This document shows, in pieces, positions 33,476 through 44,298 of a stretch of DNA of 64,000 nucleotides (position 1 is its first letter; every line of letters starts with the position of its first letter). The stretch is from Paralithodes platypus (Eukaryota > Arthropoda > Malacostraca > Decapoda > Lithodidae), in the NCBI GenBank assembly GCA_032716605.1, contig CM064560.1, positions 18,645,441 to 18,709,440 on the forward strand. Direction: 5' to 3'. Position numbers and translations under genes: made by a program. The notes beneath the pieces were generated by a model, which saw nothing but the letters and a program-made list of their open reading frames with translations, was not told the DNA's origin and did no database searches.

Positions 33476-33724
33476 AATATTTAGTAGCTCATGTGTATTT
33501 GTGAGATATACTTAATATTAATGACTCTTGTGCTTGGTTGGGTGAGAATTATATTAAATCAAGTCAGCCTGAGTTGCGTAGGAAGATTTTATAAAAATCC
33601 CTGTATGAGTGTATGGTATCCTGGAATATGGCTCCAACGACTTGCGTATGAAATGGAATACTTTCTCCAAGTAGGATTTAATTTTTCCTTAATATAAATA
33701 GGAAAAGGTTAAGTACTCTTTATC

Positions 33725-33800
33725 ACACCGTGGTAGAGTTGATTAAAGCATGGACACTCGTCCTGACTGTCAGTGGGTCGAGCCCGGATGAGAGTAAAAA
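33725..33800 (+). mobile_element. tRNA-like SINE head, copy 2
   Basis: GTGGTAGAGTTGATTAAAGC, then GGACACTCGTCC (small hairpin) and a B-box-like GGGTCGAGCCC. It ends GAGAGTAA followed by an A-run, as in copy 1, which suggests a very short SINE. Confidence 0.45.
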
Positions 33801-33985
33801 AAAACAATAGAGTACAGTACAGTATATACATTGATGTACACCAGTCTTCATAGCCACCTTAAGTTTAATTTAACCTACTGTATGATTTCTATAGGCACTC
33901 TGTCAAAGAGTTTCTCTAGTTCCATGAAAACATATTAAATCTCCGTAGTCTTTCGCAGATACTTCAAACAAACACCTGTTCTGGG

Positions 33986-34003
33986 GGGGGGGGGGGGGGG
34001 GGG
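33986..34003. repeat. Poly-G tract
   Basis: An uninterrupted run of about 18 G immediately before the 5' end of LINE-Y. It may form G-quadruplex structure and could also be a sequencing-prone site. Confidence 0.9.
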
Positions 34004-36112
34004 CTGATGCCAACGATGAGGTAGAACATGCTGTGAAAGAGAAAAGGAGATGCTTCAAAGCATAGAAGTCTAAGGGAGGTAGCAAGGAGGAATACCAGGC
34101 AGCTAAACGAACTGCCAAAAGAGTTATTTACAATGCGAAAAAAGGCATTAAGGACCTGGTCCTCGAACAAGTGTGTAACACTGACAATCCCAATGGGATC
34201 TTCAACCTAGCTAGGCAAGTTAAAAATGACAGTAGGGATATTATAGGTGAACAGTGTGTTAGAAACGATAATGGGACGATCGTGTAGGCAGAACATGAAA
34301 TCAGAGAAGCATGGAAGGCACACTATGAACGATTGCTAAATGTAGAGTTTGAATGGGATAAGGAACAGCTTAGTATCGAAAAACCAATATCTGGACCCCC
34401 TCCTTTGATAGCACCAGCTGTAGTGAGCGACGCAATCAATAAAATGAAGGACGGTAAAGCTCCAGGGTGCTCTTGACATTGTCGCTGAGATGATAAAAGC
34501 CTCAGGGGAGACTGGTGTCAACTTAGTCACCGAGTTGATGAACACCATTATTAAAGACGAGAAAATCCCAGAGGATTGGCTCAAAAGTGTAATAGTAAAT
34601 ATATATAAAGGAAAAGGGGATGCGCTAGATAGAGGAAATTGTAGGGGCCTGAAAATGCTTGACCAAATCATGAAGGTCTGTGAGAGAGTCTTTGAGGGTT
34701 TGATCTGGCAAAGCATCTCCATTGATGATATGCAGTTTGGTTTTATGCCAGGACGGGGTACAACCGATGCTATCTTCATAGTCAGGCAGATACAGGAAAG
34801 ATACTTACTAAAAGGCAGGGATCTTTACTTTGTGTTTGTAGATCTGAAGAAGGCCTTTGATAGGGTGCCTAGAGATGTTGTGCAGTGGGCTATGAGGAAA
34901 CTTGGTGTGGAAGAGTGGCTGGTGCGTGTGATAATGAAGATGTATGAGGATTCGCGAAGTGCGGTGAGGGTGAAGGGTATACTGAGTGATGAGTTCGCAG
35001 TCCGTGTTGGAGTCCATCAGGGTTCAGTGTTAAGCCCCCTCCTCTTTATTATGGTCTTGGAGGCACTGTCTAGAGTTTTTAGAGGCGGACTCCCGTTAGA
35101 ACTGTTTTATGCAGACGATTTAGTCCTAATAGCTGACAGTATGCAAGATGCTGAGGCCAAATTCAGAGAATGGAGAGAGGGCATGGCGAGCAAGGGTTTA
35201 AGAGTCAATATTAACAAAACCAAGGTTATGCATTGTAGATTGAGACGAGGCAATGTGGAAAAGAGCGGTGCATACCCATGTGCAGTGTGTGGAAAGAGTG
35301 TGGGTGTTAACTCAATTCAATGTAGCATCTGTAGATGTTGGGTACACCATGGGAGTAAGCGCTGTAGTAGAATAAAGGGACCCCTGCCGAAGGATAAGTC
35401 AGAAATAGAGACATTTGAGTGCGTAGTGTGCAAAGGAGAGCTTGTGTTAAGTGATGATCCTGTGGCTGTGAATTTTGGAAATGAGTCATTGGAGCTGGTG
35501 AACAAGTTTTGTTACCTAGGAGATACCATCTCTGCCGGTGGTGGGGCAGAGGCTGCCACTGTTGCTAGAATTAGATGTGGCTGGGGGAAGTTCAGAGAAC
35601 TGCTGCCAATCCTGACCATGAAAAGAATGCCTCTCCCCCTGAAGGGAAAGGTGTATGCCTCATGTGTTAGAAGTGCAATGACGTATGCCTCAGAAACATG
35701 GGCCGTTAAAGTAGAGGATGTCAGCAGAATGGAACGTAATGAGATGAGGATGGTGAGATGGATGTGTGGGGCCAGGCTACAGGATAGAATAACAAATGTT
35801 GAGCTGAGGAGACGTTTAGGTATACAGAGTATTAGCGAGGTGATGCGTACAAGTAGACTGGGATGGTATGGACATGTGGAGAGAATGGATGAACAAAATT
35901 GGGTGAAAAAATGCAGGTCTGTGATTGTGGAGGGAGCTGCACCAAGGGGTGGACCGAGGAAGACCTGGGATCGGACTATTCGTGCCGATCTCAAATCCAA
36001 GAACTTGACAAGTGAAGTAGCCCTTAACAGGGTTGCCTGGAACGCCGCCATTAGGACAAGAGATTGAAACTGCATGTATGTGTGGAACACTCGGTCTTAA
36101 AATGTTATGTAT
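34004..36112 (+). mobile_element. LINE-Y, 5'-truncated RTE-like copy
   Basis: Starts at the poly-G tract inside the linker between endonuclease and RT (GGSKEEYQAAKRTAKRVIY, LNVEFEWDKEQL), which contains two in-frame TAG codons and a frameshift with TGA near 34,475. The RT frame then runs open to 36,067. The 3' end is GGTCTTAAAATGTTATGTATG, as in the other LINE-Y copies. The endonuclease is missing. Confidence 0.85.
34490..36067 (+). CDS. LINE-Y reverse transcriptase with embedded PHD-like finger (525 aa)
   Basis: RTE-like RT, which would prime on nicked target DNA. Motifs: GFMPGRGTTDAIF (residues about 84-96), DLKKAFDRVPRDV (118-130), HQGSVLSPLLF (176-186) and the catalytic FYADD (206-210). 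Residues 264-314 form CxxC-x10-CxxC-x4-H-x5-C...CxxC, resembling a PHD/RING zinc finger, between the palm and the C-terminal region. The end contains LGWYGHVERMD and PRKTW. The ATG at 34,490 is only the first in the open frame; the true protein started upstream. The frame is open but the element is truncated, so activity is unlikely. Confidence 0.85.
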   Translation: MIKASGETGVNLVTELMNTIIKDEKIPEDWLKSVIVNIYKGKGDALDRGNCRGLKMLDQIMKVCERVFEGLIWQSISIDDMQFGFMPGRGTTDAIFIVRQIQERYLLKGRDLYFVFVDLKKAFDRVPRDVVQWAMRKLGVEEWLVRVIMKMYEDSRSAVRVKGILSDEFAVRVGVHQGSVLSPLLFIMVLEALSRVFRGGLPLELFYADDLVLIADSMQDAEAKFREWREGMASKGLRVNINKTKVMHCRLRRGNVEKSGAYPCAVCGKSVGVNSIQCSICRCWVHHGSKRCSRIKGPLPKDKSEIETFECVVCKGELVLSDDPVAVNFGNESLELVNKFCYLGDTISAGGGAEAATVARIRCGWGKFRELLPILTMKRMPLPLKGKVYASCVRSAMTYASETWAVKVEDVSRMERNEMRMVRWMCGARLQDRITNVELRRRLGIQSISEVMRTSRLGWYGHVERMDEQNWVKKCRSVIVEGAAPRGGPRKTWDRTIRADLKSKNLTSEVALNRVAWNAAIRTRD

Positions 36113-36886
36113 GAAGCCTATGTATGTTAATAACATTAGTGAGACCTCACACTAAATAGTCTCTCCTACTATAATTTGATCTAATCCTCAATAACTGCCT
36201 TATGGGGATAATATATACATCCAAACAGGTCCTGATTTCAGTCTCTACTCATAATGCCTTATTTTAATGAAATTCCCCTTCTTTTTAATCACTCATTTGT
36301 CTTCCAAGTGTGGTAGGTAGGTGACACTGATCATCCACCCACTTCCATACAGAGCTGCCCTGTAATCCAGCACAGCTCTGCACAAGTGAAAAGCACAAAC
36401 AACCATCAGTGTTTAACCTACAAACTGTTTGATATCTCTAGGTGATCCCATATTAGGTGCAAGTACCGTATATACTGTATAGCAGTAGTCTGGTACTATC
36501 TAAACAGTGGCCCTGCAGACAGCCACTGTTCCACACTGTCCCATATTATCTAGAGGTGTTAAGGTGGTACTGAAGCTGGAGGTTCTCTAAAACATAACTG
36601 TTGTATAGCAGATAGGGATTCCTTTCTCTTATTCCACTACCAAGAGTGTCACCTCTATGTGACCCAGGCTCACACTTACATGCATGTCTATCATGCATGC
36701 AACTATCTAAGCCATAGCAAACGAATTACTGATATCTTTGTGGATTATAAGCAGATCCTCTGCTAACATGTGCACCATGCCTAGTTATCTTCACAGCTAG
36801 ACTAGTTCATGGATATTGACTATATGTGAAATATCTCTATGGTTGGGATTGCATAAAAACTGTGAGAGTTCATGATTATATTCAAT
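36113..36886. other. No recognisable feature
   Basis: AT-rich sequence without a recognisable gene or repeat. Confidence 0.5.
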
Positions 36887-36897
36887 AACCAATATGT

Positions 36898-37301
36898 TAG
36901 CGATGGGCTGGTCTATCAGAGTGAGAACTGAGCGATCTCTGCCATACCCATAGCTTACTCCGACTGTTCCTTTTACTTATATATTTTCTAGATCTCAAGT
37001 GACGGCGTCTCTTCCGTGGATTGACCTCCCAATCTACCAAGATTGGAAGCTAAAGCGTCACATTATTCCTTTGCCCCTCAACTTTCTCTTCATAATTGCT
37101 GAGGGGCACAGGGCCCTGGGTGGGGCTTTGGTTTCCCGGGCGTTTACGCACCCTCTCAGCTCCCCGCCATGGAGTGGCTTCGGTCACCCAGGCTTTATTG
37201 TGGTCGGCAGGGAGGGTTCTGTGGGGGCGCTCGTTTATGGCCTTGGCCTTACTCGGGGCCTTGGGGCTGTTCGGCCAGGCAGCTTGGGGAACAACAACAA
37301 C
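36898..37301 (+). mobile_element. (AAC)n-tailed SINE, 5'-truncated, with TSD
   Basis: TSD AACCAATATGT at 36,887-36,897 and 37,302-37,312. It matches the minus strand of 31,492-31,900, and ends GGCAGCTTGGGGAACAACAA. The forward open frames crossing it have no recognisable domain; the sequence near the end can be read as GALGLFGQAA, like the LINE at 32.4 kb. Confidence 0.85.
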
Positions 37302-37312
37302 AACCAATATGT

Positions 37313-37742
37313 GCAGTACTGTATATACGGTAAGTATTTAGTATCTTTGTCAAAATGTTGTGTTTTACAGTACTATAGCAGTAACTTACATAATATAGAA
37401 GGTTGCCTTTTGCCAGTGAGGGCGGCCTTCAACCCAGGTAGAGTAGCGCTGTACAAACTCAACAAACATACAGCAACAAGGAGCTTCAGCAGATATCACA
37501 ATGAATGCTGCTAGCCTGAAAATATAAGATAAAATTACATTAATAGTACAGGTAAGAATAATAAATCAATGACCAATGCCTCACTTTTCAGGTTATATAT
37601 ATAATTCATGGTTAGTAGACCATATTGTCTGATCTATAAACAAAACCTGCAATTGACTCAAATTGTGTCTGTAAATGCAAGAATCAAGACATACTTATAA
37701 ATAAGTTTGGGTAGGTTGTTACAAGAGAATATGCCCACTAAA
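37313..37742. other. No recognisable feature
   Basis: AT-rich stretch with no gene recognised. Confidence 0.45.
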
Positions 37743-37882
37743 TGGATGTGTGTGAGTTTGTGTTTTTTATCTGTTTATTTTTTGTTTTATGTTGTTTTTG
37801 TGTTTTCCTTGTTCTTGCTCTGTCTTGAGTCGGCTACCCCCAAAATGGGGATTGGGCCTGAGCATATAGATAGATAGATAGA
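37743..37882 (+). mobile_element. LINE 3' tail fragment with (GATA)n
   Basis: GATGTGTGTGAGTTTGTGTT, CTCTGTCTTGAGTCGGCTAC and a terminal (GATA)n run match the minus strand of 52,225-52,385, the 3' end of LINE-B. It is a severely 5'-truncated insertion. Confidence 0.6.
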
Positions 37883-37914
37883 AATGGAACATCGTGTACA
37901 AATTGACTTGTCTT

Positions 37915-38460
37915 CCCTACTAGTAAATCCATACAATGGTTTAACGTAATTTTCCCATTACATGCATTATAACGGCTCAGACGGGGTTGCCTTTCAGTAG
38001 TTGGAGTGTACTGTAGTACAATAAAGTCCCGCCACAGCACTGCCCCACCAAGTCATCACTGTGGCTGATGTTGGTATAGTGCTAACCGTGCCTCAGCAAG
38101 ACTCAACAGAGTCCCCCTGCAGTATCTGCAACCACACCAACCTTAACAGTGTTACAAAAAGACAGCACCATAACAACAACAACTGTATATTAGGCAATTG
38201 GACTATAGAACAATAAAGTCCTGCCCCAACACTGCTCCAATATGCAATCACTGTTGCCGACACAGGTGTGGTGCCAAACAGCTCAGTCCCCTGTGGCACC
38301 TATCCACACCCCACCAGCCTCGGCAGTGCCATACCAAGACAGTACCAAGATAAAGACTTTATTGCATAGTAATGGCTGTTGGTCCACAAGTCTATCGCCA
38401 TCCCCCCTATTAGTCGCATTGTACGACACGCAATAGGATGCGTGAGGCATATTCTTTTTT
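37915..38460. repeat. Old tandem repeat, units 1 and 2
   Basis: Units of roughly 230-270 bp share CATACAATGG, TAACGGCTCAGACGGGGTTG, GTTGGAGTGTA, ACAATAAAGTCC[CT]GCC, CATCACTGTGG and CAGTGTTA/CAGTGCCA. Unit 1 is near 37,920-38,165 and unit 2 near 38,190-38,460. A third unit, split by LINE-Y, is at 38,795-38,862 plus 40,461-40,750. The origin is unknown. Confidence 0.6.
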
Positions 38461-38720
38461 TTCCTCCACCATTGCAACTCTCCAACCCAAGAGTGAAACG
38501 TTACTCTCAAACTTTCTTCTACTCAACAGCTGAGCTCTGGAACTCTCTCCCAGAATCAGTCTTTCCCTCTTCCTATGACTTAAATTGCTTCAAACTCTGT
38601 GTGTCCAGGCATTTTGGCTCGAACGTCCCTTGATTTTGGCCCTGTCACTCTTTCAACTATGGGGGAGGCACTCGCTATAGGCAGTTATGCCTTTTGCCTC
38701 CCTCAATCACATAGAAGAAA
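38455..38720 (+). pseudogene. LINE-X 3' end fragment
   Basis: Encodes FYSTAELWNSLPESVFPSSY followed by DLNCFKLCVSRHF and a stop at 38,633, then a short 3' UTR with an A-rich end. It matches the split LINE-X copy at 25.4 and 30.2 kb. A 5'-truncated insertion. Confidence 0.75.
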
Positions 38721-38863
38721 AAAAGAGAGAAAAAAAATATAAAACATTAGATGAAGGCCCCCTTACCCCCTGGGGGGGGGGGGATATAACTATAATACAT
38801 ACAATGGTATAACATCCTTTTCCATTACCCTGTAATGGCTCAGACAGGTTTCCTCTCAGTACA

Positions 38864-40460
38864 TACATACATATACAGGTATACATTACATTTTAAGACT
38901 TGAGTGCTCCACACACACGTGCAGTTTCAGTCTCTTGTCCTAATGGCGGCGTTCCAGGCAACCCTGTCAAGGGCTGCTTCACTTGTCAAGTTTTTGCATT
39001 TGAGATCAGCACGTATAGTAAGATCCCAGGTCTTCCTCGGTCCACCCCTTGGTGCAGCTCCCTCCACTATCACAGACCTGCATTTTTTCACCCAATTTTG
39101 TTCATCCATTCTCTCCACATGTCTATACCATCCCAGTCTACTTGTACGCATCACCTCGCTAATACTCTTTATACCTAAACGTCTCCTCAACTCATCAGTT
39201 GTTATTCTATCCTGCAGCCTGGCCCCACACATCTATCTCACCATTCTCATCTCATTACGTTCCATTCTGTTGACATCCTCTACTTTAACGGCCGATGTTT
39301 CTGAGGCATACGCCATTGCACTTCTAACATATGAGGCATACACCTTTCCCTTCAAGGGGAGAGACATTCTTTTCATGGTCAGAATTGGCAGCAGTTCTCT
39401 GAACTTCCCCCAGCCACATCTAATTCTAGCGACAGTGGCAGCCTCGGCCCCACCACCAACAGAGATGGTATCTCCTAGGTAACAAAACTTGTCCACCAGC
39501 TCCAATGACTCATTTCCAAAGTTCACAGCCACAGGATCATCACTTAACACAAGCTGGCCTTTGCACACTACACACTCAAATTTCTCTATTTCTGACTTAT
39601 CCTTCGGCAGGGGTCCTTTTACTCTACTACAGCGCTTACTCCCATGGTGTACCCAACATCGACAGATGCTACATCAAATCGATTTAGCCTCCACACCTTT
39701 TCCACACACTGCACATGGGTATTCACCGCTCTTTTCCACATTGCCTCATCTCAATCTACAATGCATAACCTTGGTTTTGTTAATATTGACTCTTAAACCC
39801 TTGCTCGCCATGCCATCTCTCCATCTTCTGAATTTGGCCTCAGCATCTTCCATATTGTCAGCTATTAGGACTAAATCGTCTGCATAAAACAGTTCCCACG
39901 GTAGTCCGCCTCTAAAAGCTCTAGACAGTGCCTCCAGGACCATAATAAAGAGGAGGGGGCTTAACACTGAACCCTGATGAACTCCAACACAGACTGTGAA
40001 CTCATCACTCGGTACACCTTTCACCCTCACCGCAGTTCGCGAATCCTCATACATCTTCATTATCACATGCACCAGCCACTCTTCCACACCAAGTTTCCTC
40101 ATAGCCCACTGCACAACATCTTTAGGCACTTCTCTAGGCCTTCTCCAGGTCTACAAAACACAAAGTAAAGATCCCTGCCTTTTAGTAGGTATCTTTCCTG
40201 TATCTCTAGGCCTTCTCCAGGTCTACAAACACAAAGTAAAGATCCATACCTTTTAGTAAGTATCTTTCCTGTATCTGCCTGACTATAAAGATAGCATCGG
40301 TTGTACCACGTCCTGGCATAAAACCAAACTGCATATCATTAATGGAGATGCTTTGCCTGATCAAACCCTCAAAGACTCTCTCACAGACCTTCATGATCTG
40401 GTCAAGCATTTTCAGGCCCCTATAATTACCTCTATCTAGCGCATCCCCTTTTCCTTTGTA
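38864..40460 (-). pseudogene. LINE-Y copy 2, inserted in the tandem repeat
   Basis: A minus-strand copy of LINE-Y running from its 3' tail (CATACATACATATACAGG side) to a 5' truncation at 40,460. Open pieces at 38,927-39,232, 39,233-39,568, 39,746-40,129 and 40,206-40,532 are separated by stops and frameshifts; FYADD, QGSVLSPLLF and the zinc-finger region (39,570-39,720, with a stop) are visible. The flanking repeat resumes on both sides (CTCTCAGTA and GTTGGAGTG). Confidence 0.85.
40131..40274. repeat. 72 bp tandem duplication inside LINE-Y copy 2
   Basis: TCTCTAGGCCTTCTCCAGGT occurs at 40,131 and 40,203, and each is followed by the same 50 bp with few differences. It duplicates the coding region just before KAFD and is absent from the copy at 34 kb. 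Confidence 0.9.
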
Positions 40461-40760
40461 GTTGGAGTGTAGTACAATAAGGCCTGCCATAACAATGCTC
40501 CATCTTGTCATCACTGTGGTTGATGTTGACATAGTGTTAACCGTACCTCAGCAACATTCAACACAATTCCCTTGCAACATCTGCAGCACCGATACCTGCA
40601 GTGCTAGCCTCACCAGCCTCAACAGTGCTATGACAAGACAACCATTAAATTACTTTAATGAATGGGATGACTGTTGGTCCATACTTATGCCATCTCCCCT
40701 TTTAGTCACCTTGTACAACACAGTAGGATCCATGAGGCACATTAATCCCCTTCCCCAGGG
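40461..40760. repeat. Old tandem repeat, unit 3
   Basis: GTTGGAGTGTAGTACAATAA through CACAGTAGGATCCATGAGGC matches units 1 and 2 (37.9-38.46 kb). It continues the sequence broken at 38,862 by LINE-Y copy 2. Confidence 0.65.
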
Positions 40761-40902
40761 GAGGACTGCTATAATATATATTACAATAGGGATACAGTAC
40801 TGTACTTACATTTGCCAGATGCCTCCGACGATGCACATGGCGTCAATGGATATGATGGTGAACACACCCAGGCCCATGGCAACTGAAAAAATTATATTGA
40901 TT

Positions 40903-41085
40903 AAAAAAAAGTGTGTGGGGAAATGCTGAGGTATGGTGGTGAGATAGCGATCGAATGGGTATGGAAAATGTGTAAACTAGTATGGAAGATGAAAAGTGCG
41001 CCTGATGACTAGAAGGCATCCATAATAGTCCCCCTGTAAAGGGAAAAGAGGAGTGTGCGGTAATCACCGCCCGGGATATGTCTTA
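40903..41085 (+). pseudogene. LINE-A fragment
   Basis: Plus-strand translation gives VCGEMLRYGGEIAIEWVWKM followed by SAPDD-stop-KA and IIVPL, matching the linker/RT start of LINE-A at 48.8-48.98 kb. Stops are present. It is a short relic. Confidence 0.85.
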
Positions 41086-42400
41086 TAAGTGTAATAGGGA
41101 AGATTTACATAATATGTCATCATCATCATCATCAAATCTGACGCCTTGCTTCCAGAGGAAGCGCCCCAAAAGGGATGGCCATGGCAGAAACTGCCTCCAG
41201 GCTCCCAGACATGCCCCGACTGACTCACTCCACAGTGCCATTTCCACTAAGTGGATTATAACCATGAACACTGAAGGAGCAGACCCAGAGCAGTCCCTCA
41301 CCCGGATGGCAGTTCCACCACTGTTTTGCTATTTTATTTACCCCAGTGGGGCCCTGGCTGGAAGCATACCAAGCACAGGAATTTTCTGGAAATAGGAACC
41401 AGTGGTCCACTGCTCCAGAGGCTGATTGCACCACCAAAGTGGCGGGCGGTGAGGTCGCCGCATCCCTACGCCAGAGAAAGGCCAACTTGTGCCAGTGGGC
41501 TGTGAGAGTAAGACACTAGGGAAACATGGGGCACACCATTATGGCCCCACTGCTGCCACCACTCTCAAGAAAAAAGTTAGAAATAAGAATTATGATAAAG
41601 GTACAGTCAGAAAACGGCTATGGGAAGTATAATATGTTAATCCTATTATGAAATTTCCTAGTACATGAGGTTTCATGTCGACCATATAGATGCGTGTTAC
41701 GAGGAAGGACTGTATATACACCCAAATAAAAACATTCTTTCTAAGACATCCTAAATGTAAAACTACAGTATGAATATTCAAGATGAAATATTATACCGAA
41801 TACCTTAACCCATTCAGTCCTGGTCATGTCCTTTTCATCATATTCTGGCAACTATTAGAAAACAAATTCAGTTTAGGAAGGATCTATGGTAGTTTGAAGG
41901 ATTAAATGAGCTAGTCTGTAGCCTGTTTATTGCAAGAGCTCCTTCCTAGGCAAAATGGATGTTACATATAACAAAATGGATGTCACCAGTGCAGAAGAAG
42001 TTAACTAAGATCATGATTAGTGGAGTAAGATGAGGAAATAAATACAGAATGGTAAATACAGATGTGCAGTCTGTAGTTACGGTGTAAGAATTTAATGTTT
42101 GTTGTACTGTAATTGGATTCATAATACATATTGCCGGGTGATGAATCCAAAATATAGGAATTTGTTTGCATAGAATGTAAGGGATATCTTGTGTTGTATG
42201 ATTTGCCCCGAAGTGCTTATTTTGACAATATGATTCAGGAGTACAGTACTGTACCGGTATATCAAATAGATCTGTTACTTGGGTAAAAGTATACCTGATG
42301 AGAGTGGGGCCACAGCTTGTACTGTTGCAGGAGTTCTATATGGCTGGGGACATTTCTGAGAGATATTGCTTCCTTTAACCAAGAGAAGACTGGGTGGGTG
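41086..42400. other. No recognisable gene
   Basis: A (CAT)n run at 41,117-41,134 is the only simple repeat of note. TTAACCCATTCAGTCC at 41,807 looks like a TTAA MITE end but its partner is not clear. No coding domain was seen on either strand. Confidence 0.45.
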
Positions 42401-42540
42401 CCAAACCTCGAAAGGGGTTGCAATAGGGGAGCTATGCCCCCCGCCAAAGACTGCTTTCTAGGGCCTTTCCAAGCTGATGCTGAGAGGATTGGGTTTTAGT
42501 CATGTGGTGATGGGCTGGTCTATCAGAGTGAGAACTGAGT
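42401..42540 (+). mobile_element. SINE 5' part, plus orientation
   Basis: CCTCGAAAGGGGTTG, GGGGAGCTATGCCCCCCGCC and GATGGGCTGGTCTATCAGAG match the 5' part of the (AAC)n-tailed SINE. It ends where the inverted SINE at 42,541 inserted. Confidence 0.75.
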
Positions 42541-42953
42541 TGTTGTTGTTGTTGTTTTTCCCCAAGCTGCCTGGCCGAACAGCCCCAAGGCCCCGAGCAA
42601 GGCCAAGGCCACAACCGAGCACCCCCACAGAACCCTCCCCGCCGACCACAATAAAGCCTGGGTGACCGAAGCCACTCCACGGCGGGGAGCTGAGGAGGGT
42701 GCGGAAACGCCCGGGAAACCAAAGCCCCACCCAGGGCCCTGTGCCCCTCAGCAATTATGAAGAGAAAGTTGAGGGGCAAAGGAAAGATGTGACGCTTTGG
42801 CTTCCAATCTTGGTAGATTAGGAGGTCAATCCACGCAAGAGACGCCGTCACTTGAGATCTAGAAAATATATAAGGAAAAGGAACAGTCAGAGTAAGCTAT
42901 GGGTATGGCAGAGATCGCTCAGTTCTCACTCTGATAGACCAGCCCATCACCAC
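42541..42953 (-). mobile_element. (AAC)n-tailed SINE inserted in another copy
   Basis: TSD TGAGAACTGAGT at 42,529-42,540 and 42,954-42,965. The minus strand ends GGGGCTGTTCGGCCAGGCAG plus (AAC)n at the low-coordinate side. It inserted head-to-head in a plus-oriented copy of the same family, so the family was active over more than one episode. Confidence 0.85.
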
Positions 42954-42965
42954 TGAGAACTGAGT

Positions 42966-44063
42966 AATAGGGGATAGCTCCCCTCCCCCCTAAAAACAAG
43001 TGGTAACGGCAATTGGCTGGTGAAAATTTCATATTTTAGCCCCGCGGTCGTAACCTGGCCCAGACCGGCGAGACAGGCACACCCTCCCTCTCCCGTGTCT
43101 CGCTTGGCACTGAGAAACTAGGGATGGACTCAGACTGGCTTGGAGGGTCGGAGTTACACTCCTCCACCCTCCTCTTCTATCCCCCTTGTCCTCCCACGAA
43201 ATTACTCGATAAATATCGGGAATAATAGAGAAAATACCTGATAATTGAGGAGGGGGGGGGGGGGGGGACACATGTGTAGGAGTGGTAGAAAGTAATTGAG
43301 GGAAATTATCTCACCTAAACACAAATTGTGTGGGTTTTTTTTAGTGCCATTGGGGTGTTTTAAATGTTTTTTTTTTAGACCTAGGATCTTAAGTGTCTTC
43401 CCGCAGCCACCCAGTAGGACCTCTTAACCTACAAACGGCGAGCTGGGTGTATTGAACACCACTGTTCTGGGCGAGCATATTAGGCTCCATTCATGCCTAT
43501 AATCGTCATATTACGATAAATATCGTTATTACTTATTCATATGCGCCTATTTTACCTTCACTATGAAGATAGTAACCTGTAACAACAATAAAACAAGTGG
43601 GAATAAGGTTTTTATGGTCAAAATCGCGAATAAACATGGAGCAGCCCATTCATGAATTGTGGAGCAAATTCAGGCAACCCCTCCCTTCACGAGGCCTCAA
43701 GCCAGACTGACTCACTCACACTCTCCCTGGCCTTACGCAACACACTCGCTAGTCACATGACCACACCATAGAACCGGCTTGGAGATGTTTACACAAAAAT
43801 ACACCAACGAATTAGGGAATAATAGGGAAAATGGGTGATAATTGAAGGGGGGAGGGGAAAGGGGGGAAGGAGGGGATGTGGAGGAGTGATATGAAGTATA
43901 GAGGGAAAAAAACAAATGTTTCATGTGCTACTGGGGCCTAATTTTTTTTTTTTTTTAGGCCTTCCCTCTTAAGAGCTTTGCCGCCGTTGCCCAGTAAAAC
44001 TTCTTAATCCGGGAACTGCAGGGAGACTCTTAAGAGTTCCCCCGGCGGACTGCGGGAAGACTC
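42966..44063. repeat. G-rich MITE-like repeats
   Basis: Segments at 43,195-43,300 and 43,790-43,910 share GGGAATAATAG[AG]GAAAAT..[GC]TGATAATTGA followed by a G-rich run and GTAGGAGTG or GGAGGAGTG; an inverted third copy is at 44,385-44,490. Each is followed by CTTAAG..[CT]TT[GC][CT]C and short repeats near 43,390-43,440 and 43,970-44,060. Probably old copies of one non-autonomous element. Confidence 0.5.
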
Positions 44064-44067
44064 TTAA

Positions 44068-44294
44068 CCCCTTCAGACATATATGACGCAGAGGTTGCCA
44101 GATTAGCAATAAGAAATAGAGTTCTCTCACTCTTATAATTACCTCTCCAAAATTAGTTTTCTGCCCACATCTAACTCAAAGACAACTGCAGAGGTTGAAG
44201 TAACTAAAATAAAGGTTTGTAAAAAACCCTGATGGTAATAAAGGCTTTAAAGTATCCCTAATAGGCTCAAAATTGCGTCATATGTCGGAGAGGG
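44068..44294. mobile_element. TTAA MITE, 227 bp
   Basis: TTAA at 44,064-44,067 and 44,295-44,298. Ends CCCCTTCAGACATATATGAC and, on the minus strand of the right end, CCCTCTCCGACATATGACGC. The inverted termini are about 25 bp and imperfect. No coding sequence. Confidence 0.75.
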
Positions 44295-44298
44295 TTAA

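Noticed and set aside
41807..42003. TTAA MITE starting TTAACCCATTCAGTCC
   Set aside because: No matching inverted terminus was found near a second TTAA.
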